From Rhodobacterales bacterium (GTDB lineage: Bacteria; Pseudomonadota; Alphaproteobacteria; Rhodobacterales; Rhodobacteraceae): a DNA stretch of 64,000 nucleotides. The translations under genes and the position numbers were made by a program. Positions 1 through 8,118 of this stretch are shown here, one piece after another (positions within the stretch are counted from its first letter, which is position 1; each line of letters opens with the position of its first letter). The notes beneath the pieces are model-generated. The model was not told the DNA's origin. It saw only the letters and a list, made by a program, of their open reading frames with translations, and ran no database searches. Location of the stretch: assembly GCA_025362795.1 (NCBI GenBank), contig JANYFE010000012.1, positions 30,545 through 94,544 of the forward strand, given 5' to 3'.

Positions 1-158
1 CGCTTCGGGTTGAAGCTATGGCCCTGATAGTCCAGCCCCTGCATCCGCGCCGAAATGAACCGGCTGTTCCAATCGGCATCGGCATGGCGGGTGGGGTCCT
101 TGTGGGCAGGGGTCTGCCCGGTCGCAATCAGCAGGGCATCTGCAAGAATGCTTAACAT
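1..158 (-). CDS. Hypothetical protein, N-terminal 52 residues only (runs off the window)
   Basis: The frame is open from an ATG at 156-158 to the window edge with no stop. An AGGAAA ribosome-binding site lies about 6 bases upstream of that ATG. The visible protein begins MLSILADALLIATGQTPAHK and is then polar (HKDPTRHADADWNSRF). It has no signal peptide or motif that I recognise. It is divergent from the LysR-type gene at 259, an arrangement in which the LysR protein often controls its neighbour, so it may be that regulator's target. Function unknown. Confidence 0.55.
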   Translation of the reverse strand, partial: MLSILADALLIATGQTPAHKDPTRHADADWNSRFISARMQGLDYQGHSFNPK

Positions 159-251
159 GGCGTGTTTCCTTTTTGGGTTGAACTGCAACTTGTTTATGCA
201 GAAATTCTGCCTATTCTGCGAGTCAGCGATTTTTTCAATATGTTAGGTAGA

Positions 252-268
252 CTATCATATGGTGATAG
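252..268. promoter_or_regulatory. Palindrome over the LysR start codon, possible autoregulatory operator
   Basis: CTATCA-TATGG-TGATAG is a perfect 6-bp inverted repeat with a 5-base spacer, and the ATG of the LysR gene (259-261) sits in the spacer. It contains the T-N11-A type spacing typical of LysR-family sites. A protein bound here would cover the start region of its own gene and lie next to the divergent gene. The function is inferred; only the symmetry is seen. Confidence 0.35.
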
Positions 269-1134
269 ACTGGCGCAGCTTCCCTTCGTTAACCTCGCTG
301 CGGGCTTTCGAGGCCGCTGCGCGATTGCAAAGCTTCACTTTGGCGGCAAAGCAACTGAACGTGACCCATGCCGCTGTGGCGCAACAGGTGCGTGGCCTGG
401 AAGATCATCTGGGCCGCGAACTGATCTACCGTGACGGGCGCGGACTGGCCCTGACGGCAGAGGGCGCAAAGCTGTCTGGTGCTTTGGCCGAAGGGTTTCG
501 CACCATCGCGCTGGGGCTGGCCGAAACCCGGGCGACCGGGCCTGCCGCGCCGCTGCGCGTTACACTGACCCCGGCGTTCGCGGCACAATGGCTGATGCCC
601 CGCCTGAAAGGCTTCTGGTCAGCGCATCCCGAAGTGCCGATCTCTTTGCATCCCGACAAAAAGGTCGTGGATTTGCGGCGCGAGGGGATTGATCTGGGGA
701 TCCGGTTTGGCAACGGCCGCTGGCCGGGTCTGGATGTGGAGCTTTTGACGGCGGCGGATTATGTGATTGTCGGCGCACCTGCCCTGCTGCAAGGCCGCAA
801 GAACCTGACCAACGCAGAGCTGTCGGCGCTGCCTTGGGTGATCGAACAGGACTGGCCAGAAGCGCTGACCTGGTTGCGCAGTTTCGGGCTGCAACCCGAC
901 GTGTTGAACATCGCCTATATCCCGACCGAAGAATTGGCCTTGTCAGCGGCGCGACAGGGCTATGGCCTGCATGTCGAGGCGGCGGCGCTCTTGGAACAGG
1001 ATGTGGCGCGGGGAACGCTCGAAATTGTTGGACAGGTCAGGGATGACAGTCTGGCCTATTACATGGTCACGCGGCCGGGGCCAAAACGGCCGGAGCTGAG
1101 GATTTTCACCAGATGGTTGAAGGCCGCCGTTTGA
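259..1134 (+). CDS. LysR-family transcriptional regulator, GcvA-like
   Basis: The protein has 291 residues, the usual LysR length. Residues about 6-65 form the winged helix-turn-helix (SLRAFEAAARLQSFTLAAKQLNVTH...VRGLEDHLG). Residues about 95-290 form the periplasmic-binding-like effector domain (RVTLTPAFAAQWLMPRL), and the motif order resembles GcvA/AmpR-type members. The start at 259 gives the normal short N-terminus, although only a weak AGGT precedes it. The gene is divergent from the truncated gene at the window edge and convergent with the H-NS-like gene. The effector cannot be read from sequence. The family call is firm; the GcvA similarity is only by eye. Confidence 0.9.
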   Translation: MVIDWRSFPSLTSLRAFEAAARLQSFTLAAKQLNVTHAAVAQQVRGLEDHLGRELIYRDGRGLALTAEGAKLSGALAEGFRTIALGLAETRATGPAAPLRVTLTPAFAAQWLMPRLKGFWSAHPEVPISLHPDKKVVDLRREGIDLGIRFGNGRWPGLDVELLTAADYVIVGAPALLQGRKNLTNAELSALPWVIEQDWPEALTWLRSFGLQPDVLNIAYIPTEELALSAARQGYGLHVEAAALLEQDVARGTLEIVGQVRDDSLAYYMVTRPGPKRPELRIFTRWLKAAV

Positions 1135-1165
1135 CGCGGCGGCCCCTGATAGGGGTTCGGTCAGT

Positions 1166-1480
1166 TCAGATCGCGACATCTTCCGGGCGCTTGCCAGCAG
1201 CCAAAGCAGCCACGAACCAGCGGGGCTTGCGGCCGCGGCCAGACCAGGTGTCAGTCGCATCCGCCGGATTGGCGTATTTCGCGACGGCGGGCGAACGCTT
1301 GCGGGTCAGGGCCGTGCCAGTCAGTTCTGCCAGTGTAAAGCCACTTGCCCGTGCGGTTTCTTCCAGGGCGGCAATCGCTTCACGCTTCTTGCGATCTTCG
1401 AACGAGGAAACGGCCTTTGCCACTTGCGATTGAAGATCCTTCAACTCTTTAAGTGAAAGGCTGTTTAGATTAAAATCCAC
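1166..1480 (-). CDS. hvrA: H-NS-family DNA-binding protein, HvrA-like
   Basis: The protein has 104 residues. Its N-terminal half is a predicted oligomerising helix (LKELKDLQSQVAKAVSSFED), and the C-terminus carries the H-NS minor-groove-binding core TWSGRGRKPRWF at residues 78-89. The start codon is GTG, preceded by AAGGAA eight bases upstream. It follows senC and regA on the same strand, the order known for Rhodobacter hvrA, where the product modulates photosynthesis and nitrogen genes with light or ammonium. Here I infer a nucleoid-associated regulator; no target can be deduced from the window. Confidence 0.85.
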   Translation of the reverse strand: MDFNLNSLSLKELKDLQSQVAKAVSSFEDRKKREAIAALEETARASGFTLAELTGTALTRKRSPAVAKYANPADATDTWSGRGRKPRWFVAALAAGKRPEDVAI

Positions 1481-1547
1481 GGCGTTTTTCCTTTTTATTG
1501 CCTACGCCCATCTAGGACTCGACAAAACGGAAATCAAGCCAATCCAA

Positions 1548-2102
1548 CTATTTGGGGCTGCGCTTGGCAAGAATCCTCTGCAAAGTCCGCCGGTGCATCG
1601 ACAGCTGGCGCGCCGTCTCTGAAACATTGCGATCGCACATCTCGTAGACGCGCTGAATGTGTTCCCACTTGACCCGGTCGGCCGACATCAGATGGCCCGG
1701 CAAAGGCGGATGTGTATCAGGTTTGGCCAGCAGCGCGGAAACGATATCATTAGCGTCGGCAGGTTTAGCCAGGTAATCGATGGCCCCAATCTTAACGGCA
1801 GCGACCGCTGTGGCGATTGCACCATACCCGGTCAGCACGACCACCCGGCAATCCGGGCGGCAGGCATGCAATGCCTCGACCACCTCAAGGCCATTGCCAT
1901 CTCCCAAGCGCAAATCGACCACTGCATAGGCGGGCGGATTGGCAATCGCCATGGTGCGACCAATTGTCACACTTTGGGCGGTCTCTGGCAGAAATCCGCG
2001 TTTCTCCATCGCCTTCGCCAGCCGGCGGACAAAAACCTCGTCATCATCGACCAAAAGCAGGCTGCGATCCGGGCCAAGATCGGCGGCGATGTCATCGTTC
2101 AT
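1548..2102 (-). CDS. regA: Redox-responsive response regulator RegA/PrrA/ActR
   Basis: The protein has 184 residues. The N-terminal receiver has the acidic pocket LLVDDDE (residues 16-22), the phosphoacceptor Asp63 in VVDLRLGDGNG, and Lys in YLAKP. A short linker leads to a Fis-type helix-turn-helix ending MHRRTLQRILAKRSPK, which is almost invariant in RegA/PrrA proteins. The ATG at 2100-2102 has a strong GGGGG site upstream. It lies downstream of senC on the same strand and is the expected partner of the RegB kinase at 2854. In relatives this pair adjusts respiration, carbon and nitrogen fixation and photosynthesis to oxygen. Confidence 0.96.
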   Translation of the reverse strand: MNDDIAADLGPDRSLLLVDDDEVFVRRLAKAMEKRGFLPETAQSVTIGRTMAIANPPAYAVVDLRLGDGNGLEVVEALHACRPDCRVVVLTGYGAIATAVAAVKIGAIDYLAKPADANDIVSALLAKPDTHPPLPGHLMSADRVKWEHIQRVYEMCDRNVSETARQLSMHRRTLQRILAKRSPK

Positions 2103-2150
2103 GTCTGATCCCCCTGAAACGCGGCCTTCAGGGGGTCACGCCTGCCAATC

Positions 2151-2765
2151 TTAGCTTGCCTTGAGGAAACAGCCAGTGCGATCCGCCATTTCTTCGGGCG
2201 TTGTCTCTCGGGTGAAAAACTCTGCAAAGCCGGTTTTGGGCAACATCAGATAGGTTAGCGTGGTGTGCGAAACCTCGTAATCCTTGTCGGCGTTGGTGGG
2301 CACTTCGTAGTACACCTTGAACGCCGTGGCGACGGCCTTGACCTGCTCCGGCGTGCCGGTCAGATCCACCAGCTTTTCGCTGAAATTGGCGCTGTATTCG
2401 GCAAGAACCGGCGGCGTGTCCCGCGCCGGATCAACCGAGATGAAGACCGGCGTCACATCCAGCCCGGACTTGGCCAGAAGGTCCGCCGCCTGGGCGTTGC
2501 GGGCATTGTCCAGCGGGCAGACATCGGGACAAGAGGTGTATCCGAAATAGACCAGCGCCGGCTTGGCAAAGATCTGTGCATCGGTGACGGTCTTGCCGGT
2601 CTGATCGGTCAAAGTGAAGCCACCGCCGATCGGACCACCGGCCACCGCGCCGCTGCGACAGCTGGCAAAGGGATCGCCGGCCGCGACTTGTTGCACCCTG
2701 TAAAGCTGCCAGCCCAACAGCGCCGCGATCGCAACCGCACCCGCCGTCACATAGATTTTGCCCAT
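2151..2765 (-). CDS. senC: SCO1/SenC/PrrC copper chaperone of cytochrome oxidase
   Basis: The protein has 204 residues from the ATG at 2765. A longer in-frame start would add a polar leader ahead of the membrane anchor and is unlikely. Residues 4-22 form one membrane anchor, followed by a periplasmic thioredoxin-like domain with the copper-binding motif Cys79-Pro-Asp-Val-Cys83 and ligand His167 (EVSHTTL). It delivers copper to the CuA/CuB centre of haem-copper oxidases. In Rhodobacter it also passes an electron-flow signal to RegB/PrrB. It heads the senC-regA-hvrA gene line and is divergent from regB. Confidence 0.93.
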   Translation of the reverse strand: MGKIYVTAGAVAIAALLGWQLYRVQQVAAGDPFASCRSGAVAGGPIGGGFTLTDQTGKTVTDAQIFAKPALVYFGYTSCPDVCPLDNARNAQAADLLAKSGLDVTPVFISVDPARDTPPVLAEYSANFSEKLVDLTGTPEQVKAVATAFKVYYEVPTNADKDYEVSHTTLTYLMLPKTGFAEFFTRETTPEEMADRTGCFLKAS

Positions 2766-2853
2766 TCTTCGCCCCCCTGCCAATCGGCTGCATTGATCCT
2801 TGAAGACTTGGCTTCTAACAATACCATCTTCCACGAATTCTGGCAGGCACCCG
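2766..2853. promoter_or_regulatory. Divergent promoter region of senC-regA-hvrA and regB
   Basis: Only 88 bases separate the two start codons, so both promoters must lie here or overlap the genes. I cannot assign -35/-10 boxes with confidence. In relatives the equivalent segment is autoregulated by RegA. Confidence 0.5.
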
Positions 2854-4224
2854 ATGGCTCACGCAGATGTGCAGACAAGATTGCGCGAAGTCCGCGGCGA
2901 CTGGGTTCGGCTGCGCACCCTGATTGTCCTGCGCTGGATGGCGATCGGCGGTCAAATTGCCGCTTTGGTGGCCGCACCGCTGTTCCAGTTGCATCTGCCG
3001 ATGGGCCTGTGTTCCCTGGTGGTGGGCGCGTCGGTCACCGCCAATCTGGCGTTCATGTTCGTTTATCCCGCAAACAAACGCCTGACCGAGACAGAAGTCA
3101 TGCTGATGTTGCTGTTCGACCTCGGCCAACTGATCCTGTTGCTGTCGGTCACGGGCGGCACCACCAACCCGTTTTCGCTGCTGATCCTGGCTCCCGTCAC
3201 CATCGCCGCCTCTGCCCTGGACCTGCGGGCCGCCCTGATCGTGGCGGGGTCCGCCGTCGCGCTGGTAACTGTCATCGCCTTTGTGAACTTGCCGCTGACG
3301 CGTGTGAACGGCGCAGAGTTTCAGATGCCGATGCTGTTCCGCTTTGGCCTCTGGCTCTCTTTGGTCATCGCGATCGTCTTCATGGGGCTGTATTCGCGCC
3401 GGGTCGCAACCGAGATCGGGGCCATGTCGAACGCCCTGTTTGCCACGCAGTTGGCGTTGTCGCGCGAACAAAAGCTGACCGATCTGGGCGGCGTTGTTGC
3501 TGCGGCGGCGCATGAACTTGGCACCCCTTTGGCCACGATCAAACTGGTCAGTGCCGAGATGATGGCGGCGCTGGAAGGGCAAAGTGAACTGCAAGAAGAT
3601 GCGCGGCTGATCTATGGGCAGGCCGACCGCTGTCGCGACATTCTGCGGGCGATGGGGCGCTCTGGCAAGGATGACCTGCAGGTCAAACAGGCGCCCTTCG
3701 CCGCGGTGGTGCAGGAGGCCGCCGAACCACACCTGCACCGTGGCAAGCTGGTCGTGTTCGCGGTGCCAGACGGCAGCCAGCCAATGATCCTGCGACGGCC
3801 CGAAGTTATTCACGGCCTGCGCAATCTTGTGCAGAACGCAGTCGATTTTGCCAGAATGCGCGTTTGGGTCGATTTGGAATGGACTGATCGTTCCATCACG
3901 GTTCGCATTATCGACGATGGCAGCGGCTTTCCCGCCCCTCTGATCGGGCGCATTGGCGATCCTTTTGTCCGGCTGCGCAAGGCGCCGCTACAATCCAGTC
4001 TCCGCCCTGAATACGAGGGTATGGGACTGGGCCTGTTCATTGCTAAGACATTGCTGGAACGCACCGGAGCGGATCTGACCTTCGCCAACGCCGCCGACCC
4101 ATTTCTATTGCCGGGCGAACGACCCGAACGCTGTGGCGCGGTGGTCGAGGTGACTTGGCCGCGCAGTGCGCTGTTGGCGCCGCCCGACATGGTGCAGGGT
4201 GAAAACCTGCCAAATCAGGGCTAG
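2854..4224 (+). CDS. regB: Redox-sensing histidine kinase RegB/PrrB/ActS
   Basis: The protein has 456 residues from the ATG at 2854 (start MAHADVQTRLREV); in-frame sequence further upstream is unlike the family. The first ~170 residues form about six membrane helices and include the quinone-binding signature GGTTNPF (101-107). The H-box is AHELGTPLATIK with His220. The redox-active cysteine is Cys260, in QADRCRDILRAMGR. An ATP-binding domain follows, with N and G boxes ending EGMGLGLFIAKTLLE. All key sensing and catalytic residues are present, so it should be functional. It phosphorylates RegA when the respiratory chain is reduced. Confidence 0.96.
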   Translation: MAHADVQTRLREVRGDWVRLRTLIVLRWMAIGGQIAALVAAPLFQLHLPMGLCSLVVGASVTANLAFMFVYPANKRLTETEVMLMLLFDLGQLILLLSVTGGTTNPFSLLILAPVTIAASALDLRAALIVAGSAVALVTVIAFVNLPLTRVNGAEFQMPMLFRFGLWLSLVIAIVFMGLYSRRVATEIGAMSNALFATQLALSREQKLTDLGGVVAAAAHELGTPLATIKLVSAEMMAALEGQSELQEDARLIYGQADRCRDILRAMGRSGKDDLQVKQAPFAAVVQEAAEPHLHRGKLVVFAVPDGSQPMILRRPEVIHGLRNLVQNAVDFARMRVWVDLEWTDRSITVRIIDDGSGFPAPLIGRIGDPFVRLRKAPLQSSLRPEYEGMGLGLFIAKTLLERTGADLTFANAADPFLLPGERPERCGAVVEVTWPRSALLAPPDMVQGENLPNQG

Positions 4225-4252
4225 TATCGGTTTCGATACTCTTTTCCTTTTC
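4223..4252 (+). terminator. Intrinsic terminator after regB
   Basis: AGTATCG-GTTT-CGATACT is a perfect 7-bp hairpin overlapping the regB stop codon. It is followed directly by the pyrimidine run CTTTTCCTTTTC. The T-tract is interrupted but rich. Confidence 0.65.
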
Positions 4253-4359
4253 TTTCCATTTGTTTCTATTTGTTTTGATTTGATTCGCTTCTGGTTTAAC
4301 TTTTCATTAACCGTCTCCTCTCTAAGTTGATACAACCTGCTCGTGGGGACGGAGATCCA

Positions 4360-5940
4360 ATGTCGATGGACTGGCTTTTGGCGACCCTTATGGTGATGAC
4401 CGCACTGATGGCGGCGGCGCTGGGCAGTACGGGAATAGTGTTGGTAGAGCGTCATCTGCGCAAAACCCCGGTCAGCCTGTTTACCGAAGCAACCACCGGC
4501 GCGGTCTTTCTGTTTGACGGCGAGGTTCTGATAGACAGCACCCCCAGCGCGCGGGCCCTGATCAGCACCAACCAGACCCGTGGCACCCCGCTGGTCAAGT
4601 TGAAGTCGTTTCTGTCCAGCCACTTCGCCGATCTGGATGAACAGCTGTTGCGTCTACCGCACGAGGGGGCGCTGACGCTGGCTTCAACGTCTGGCCCGGG
4701 TCAGCCCCTTTTGCTGATGGCGGAACTGCGTGGCGGGTTGACCAAGCTGGTGCTGATCGACCCTGAACAGGATGATCACGTCACCGGCCATGACGCCATG
4801 TCACAACGTGCTTTGGTAGAAGAGCTGGACCTGTTGCGCACCACCATGGCCAAGGCACCGATCCTGATCTGGCGCGAGGCCGGCAACGGCGACGTGACCT
4901 GGGCCAATGCCGCCTATCTGTTGCGGGCGGGTGATGTGCTGGGGCCGTCACAAGACCTGACCTGGCCGTTGACGCGGTTGTTTGAACGCACCGCGATTGC
5001 GCAGGGGTCTTCCGGTCAACGGCAAAAGCTGGTGCTGTTTGGCGGCAAGACGCACTGGTACGATCTGATCAGCTCTGGCGAGGGCGAAACGCGGCTGGTT
5101 TTCGCTCTGCCCGCCGATGCCGCCGTTCAGGCCGAGTTGGCACTGCGCGACTTCATGCAGACCCTGACCAAGACCTTTGCCCACCTTCATGTGGGTCTGG
5201 CGATCTTTGACCAGCAGCGCCAGCTGCAACTCTTCAACCCGGCGCTCTTGGACCTGACCGGGCTTCCGGTGGACTTTCTGTCGATGCGCCCCTCGCTTCT
5301 GTCGGTGCTGGATGCGATGCGCGACCGCAACATGGTGCCAGAACCCAAAGATTACCGCGACTGGCGCCGACAGCTGGTCGATATGGAGAAAGCCGCCGCA
5401 TCCGGCCTTTACGAAGAAACCTGGAGCCTGCCGGGTGGCCAGACCTATCGGGTGGTTGGCAGGCCGCACCCCAATGGTGCGCTGGCCCTGATGATCGAGG
5501 ATATTTCAGGCGAGATGTTGCGAACCCGTCGCTACCGCGCCGACCTCGAGCTTGGCCAGTCGGTGATCGACGAGCTAAGCGAGGCGATTGCCGTGTTTTC
5601 GCCTGCGGGCCAACTGGTCATGTCAAATGCTGCCTATGCCGGGCTGTGGGGCAACGATCCTCTGGCGACCCTGGGCGACGCCAATTTACGCAACCAGTGT
5701 GCCGATTGGCGCAAGCTGTGCGCCCCGAGCACGATCTGGGCCGATCTCGAAGACTATGCGCTGAACACCGCAGACCGCGCCATGTGGCGGGCCGAGGCGC
5801 GGCTTCTGGATGGGCGATTGTTTGACTGCCGTTTTGCGCCGCTGGCGGGCGGCTTTACCCTGACCGCGTTCCAGCTGCGCGATGCCAACGCGACGCCGAA
5901 GTCGTTGATCAGTGACGAGGCTGATCGCCGCACGGCCTGA
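4360..5940 (+). CDS. PAS-domain protein with N-terminal membrane anchor and no kinase domain
   Basis: The protein has 526 residues from the ATG at 4360; an alternative upstream TTG-type start adds 11 residues. Residues 3-25 form one membrane helix. About three PAS-like modules follow, recognisable from APILIWREAGNGDVTWANAAY, HLHVGLAIFDQQRQLQLFNP and ELSEAIAVFSPAGQLVMSNAAY. I see no H-box, ATP-binding, GGDEF, EAL or HTH segment, so it is a sensor without an evident output domain and could act as a partner of another kinase. It lies just after regB and 40 bases before tsaE-amgK. Ligand and role are unknown. Confidence 0.8.
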   Translation: MSMDWLLATLMVMTALMAAALGSTGIVLVERHLRKTPVSLFTEATTGAVFLFDGEVLIDSTPSARALISTNQTRGTPLVKLKSFLSSHFADLDEQLLRLPHEGALTLASTSGPGQPLLLMAELRGGLTKLVLIDPEQDDHVTGHDAMSQRALVEELDLLRTTMAKAPILIWREAGNGDVTWANAAYLLRAGDVLGPSQDLTWPLTRLFERTAIAQGSSGQRQKLVLFGGKTHWYDLISSGEGETRLVFALPADAAVQAELALRDFMQTLTKTFAHLHVGLAIFDQQRQLQLFNPALLDLTGLPVDFLSMRPSLLSVLDAMRDRNMVPEPKDYRDWRRQLVDMEKAAASGLYEETWSLPGGQTYRVVGRPHPNGALALMIEDISGEMLRTRRYRADLELGQSVIDELSEAIAVFSPAGQLVMSNAAYAGLWGNDPLATLGDANLRNQCADWRKLCAPSTIWADLEDYALNTADRAMWRAEARLLDGRLFDCRFAPLAGGFTLTAFQLRDANATPKSLISDEADRRTA

Positions 5941-5980
5941 ACTGGCTTGCAGCAGCGGGACTTGCGGCTAGAAAGGGGCG

Positions 5981-7438
5981 ATGAGCGTCCTGACCTTTCA
6001 CCTTGCCACCGAGGCCGACACAAACCGCCTGGCTCGCGCCTTCGCCGCCTTGCTTTTGCCCGGCGACACGGTGTTGCTGGAAGGGTCGATAGGTGCCGGC
6101 AAAAGCCATTTCTGCCGCGCCCTGATCCAGACCCGTCTTGGCAGGACCGAGGATGTGCCCTCCCCCACCTTTACCCTGGTGCAAACCTATGAGGCGGATG
6201 TCGAAATCTGGCATGCCGACCTATACCGGCTGACCCACCCGGACGAGGTCCTGGAGCTTGGCCTGGATGCGGCGTTTGCCGACGCGATCTGCCTGATCGA
6301 ATGGCCGGACCGATTGGGCAACCACCAGCCAGACCGCGCCATCCGCCTGCGTCTTGCGACCGAAGGCGAAGGCCGCCGCGCCGACATTGATTTCGGCGCA
6401 CGGCCGCAATTTGCGCTGGCACTGCTAGCAGAGTGGCGGGCCGCGACGATGGATGACTTTTTGGCGCAAAGCGGCTGGGGTGACGCAAAACGCAAACCAC
6501 TGGCGGGTGACGCTTCTGCCCGCCAGTATGAACGGCTGACACTCGGGTCCAGAACCGCCATTCTGATGGACGCACCACCGGGTCAGGCTGATGATGTGGC
6601 CGATTTCGTCAAGATAGACCTGCATCTGCGCCGCATCGGCCTGTCGGCGCCCGAGGTTCTGGCCCAGGATCTGACGCAGGGTCTGCTGCTGCTCGAGGAT
6701 TTCGGCGATGAGGTCTTTGCCAAACGGCTCGTCGCCCATCCCGATCAGGAAATACCGCTGTATCAGTCCGCGACCGATGTCCTGCTGCATCTTCAATCGC
6801 AACCAGCTCCGCCCGGCCTGACCGACCTGACCGCGGCGGATTGGGCAGATGCCGCAGGCATGGTGCTGGACTGGTACCGCTTTGCCATCACGGGCGACAA
6901 AATCGACGCAACGGCCTTCACCACTGTTTTGCGGGATACACTGGCGCGGTGGGCTGATGGGCCGCGCGTCTTGATCTTGCGCGACTATCATGCCGAAAAC
7001 CTGCTGTTGCTGCCCGACAGGCAGGGCTTGGCGCAAGTCGGCTTGCTGGATTTTCAGTTGGGCCAGATGGGCCAACCCGGCTACGATCTTGTGTCATTGT
7101 TGCAAGACGCCCGACGCGATGTGCCCCCTGTGGTAGAAACTGAAATGATCCGGCGGTTTGTCGCCTCTCGCGGCGCGGCCGAGGCAGAGTTCCTGCCCGC
7201 ATATGCCGCTTTGGGGGCCCAGCGCGCCTTGCGGATTCTTGGCATTTTCGCCCGACTTTGCCTGCACTCCGGCAAGCCGGACTACATCACGCGGCTGCCC
7301 CGGGTCTGGGCGCAGTTGCAGCGCAACCTTGTGCGGCCTGAACTGAAAGGTCTGGCCAAAGTCTGCACCGAACTGCTGCCGATACCCACACCCGCCACCC
7401 TGCAACGACTCGAGGCGCAATGCGGCAGTTTCCGCTGA
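5981..7438 (+). CDS. tsaE-amgK: Fusion of TsaE (tRNA t6A ATPase) and AmgK-like sugar kinase
   Basis: The protein has 485 residues and two domains. Residues 1-~150 are TsaE, with Walker A GSIGAGKS (35-42) and PSPTFTLVQ, HADLYRL and LIEWPDRLG. TsaE is needed for N6-threonylcarbamoyl-adenosine at tRNA position 37. From residue 157 (MDDFLAQSGW) runs an aminoglycoside-phosphotransferase-type kinase with catalytic Asp335 in LRDYHAENLLL and GLLDFQLGQ. This matches AmgK, the anomeric kinase for N-acetylmuramate and N-acetylglucosamine in peptidoglycan recycling. The same fusion is common in Rhodobacterales. The 3' end overlaps murU by 19 bases, consistent with translational coupling. Confidence 0.92.
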   Translation: MSVLTFHLATEADTNRLARAFAALLLPGDTVLLEGSIGAGKSHFCRALIQTRLGRTEDVPSPTFTLVQTYEADVEIWHADLYRLTHPDEVLELGLDAAFADAICLIEWPDRLGNHQPDRAIRLRLATEGEGRRADIDFGARPQFALALLAEWRAATMDDFLAQSGWGDAKRKPLAGDASARQYERLTLGSRTAILMDAPPGQADDVADFVKIDLHLRRIGLSAPEVLAQDLTQGLLLLEDFGDEVFAKRLVAHPDQEIPLYQSATDVLLHLQSQPAPPGLTDLTAADWADAAGMVLDWYRFAITGDKIDATAFTTVLRDTLARWADGPRVLILRDYHAENLLLLPDRQGLAQVGLLDFQLGQMGQPGYDLVSLLQDARRDVPPVVETEMIRRFVASRGAAEAEFLPAYAALGAQRALRILGIFARLCLHSGKPDYITRLPRVWAQLQRNLVRPELKGLAKVCTELLPIPTPATLQRLEAQCGSFR

Positions 7439-8118
7439 TGCTGTTTGCCGCCGGGTTTGGCACCCGCATGGGTAGCCTGACCCGTGATCGTCCGAAACCG
7501 CTGATCAGTGTGGCCGGGCGAAGTCTGCTGGACCACGCGATGGCACTTGCTCAAGCGCCCTGTGTTGCACAGCGGGTGATCAATCTGCACTACCGCGGCG
7601 ACCAGATCGCAGCACATCTGTCCGGTCAGAATGTGGCTCTGTCATGGGAGATAGAGACGATTCTCGAGACAGGTGGCGGCTTGCGGGCCGCTCTGCCGCT
7701 GTTAGGACCGGGTCCGGTGCTGACTCTCAACACCGATGCCGTCTGGACAGGGAAAAACCCGCTGACCGAGCTGGCAACTGCATGGGATCCGGTGCGGATG
7801 AGCGTATTGTTGCTGTTGGTGCCGACCTCACGCGCCTTTGGCCATGGCGGGGTGGCCGACTTCGTTCTTGGCGCCGATGGCCGGATCAGCCGGGCGCTGG
7901 GCGGTCCGGGCTATGTCTATGTCGGCGCGCAGATTGTTGACCCCGCCGGGCTGCATGAAGTTCCCGCACAGGTCTTTTCGCTGAACCTCCTGTGGGACCG
8001 GTTGATTGCAGAAGGTCGCGCCTTTGGCCTGATCCATAAAGGGAACTGGTGCGATGTCGGCCACCCCAAGGGCATTGCGCTGGCCGAAGCGATGCTGGCA
8101 CAGTCCGACGATGTTTGA
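7420..8118 (+). CDS. murU: MurU-like nucleotidyltransferase (N-acetylmuramate-1-phosphate uridylyltransferase)
   Basis: The protein has 232 residues. The N-terminus carries the sugar-nucleotidyltransferase signature LFAAGFGTRMGSLTRDRPKPL, followed by a metal-binding LTLNTDAVW. MurU converts MurNAc-1-phosphate to UDP-MurNAc and bypasses de novo synthesis, which gives intrinsic fosfomycin tolerance in relatives. Overlap with the AmgK domain upstream supports the joint pathway. It overlaps addB by 8 bases. The exact sugar is inferred from context and family. Confidence 0.88.
   Translation: MRQFPLMLFAAGFGTRMGSLTRDRPKPLISVAGRSLLDHAMALAQAPCVAQRVINLHYRGDQIAAHLSGQNVALSWEIETILETGGGLRAALPLLGPGPVLTLNTDAVWTGKNPLTELATAWDPVRMSVLLLLVPTSRAFGHGGVADFVLGADGRISRALGGPGYVYVGAQIVDPAGLHEVPAQVFSLNLLWDRLIAEGRAFGLIHKGNWCDVGHPKGIALAEAMLAQSDDV

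Noticed and set aside
2265..3515. A 416-residue plus-strand frame across senC, the divergent region and regB
   Set aside because: It is antisense to senC and out of frame with regB, and its composition is a GC-rich shadow.
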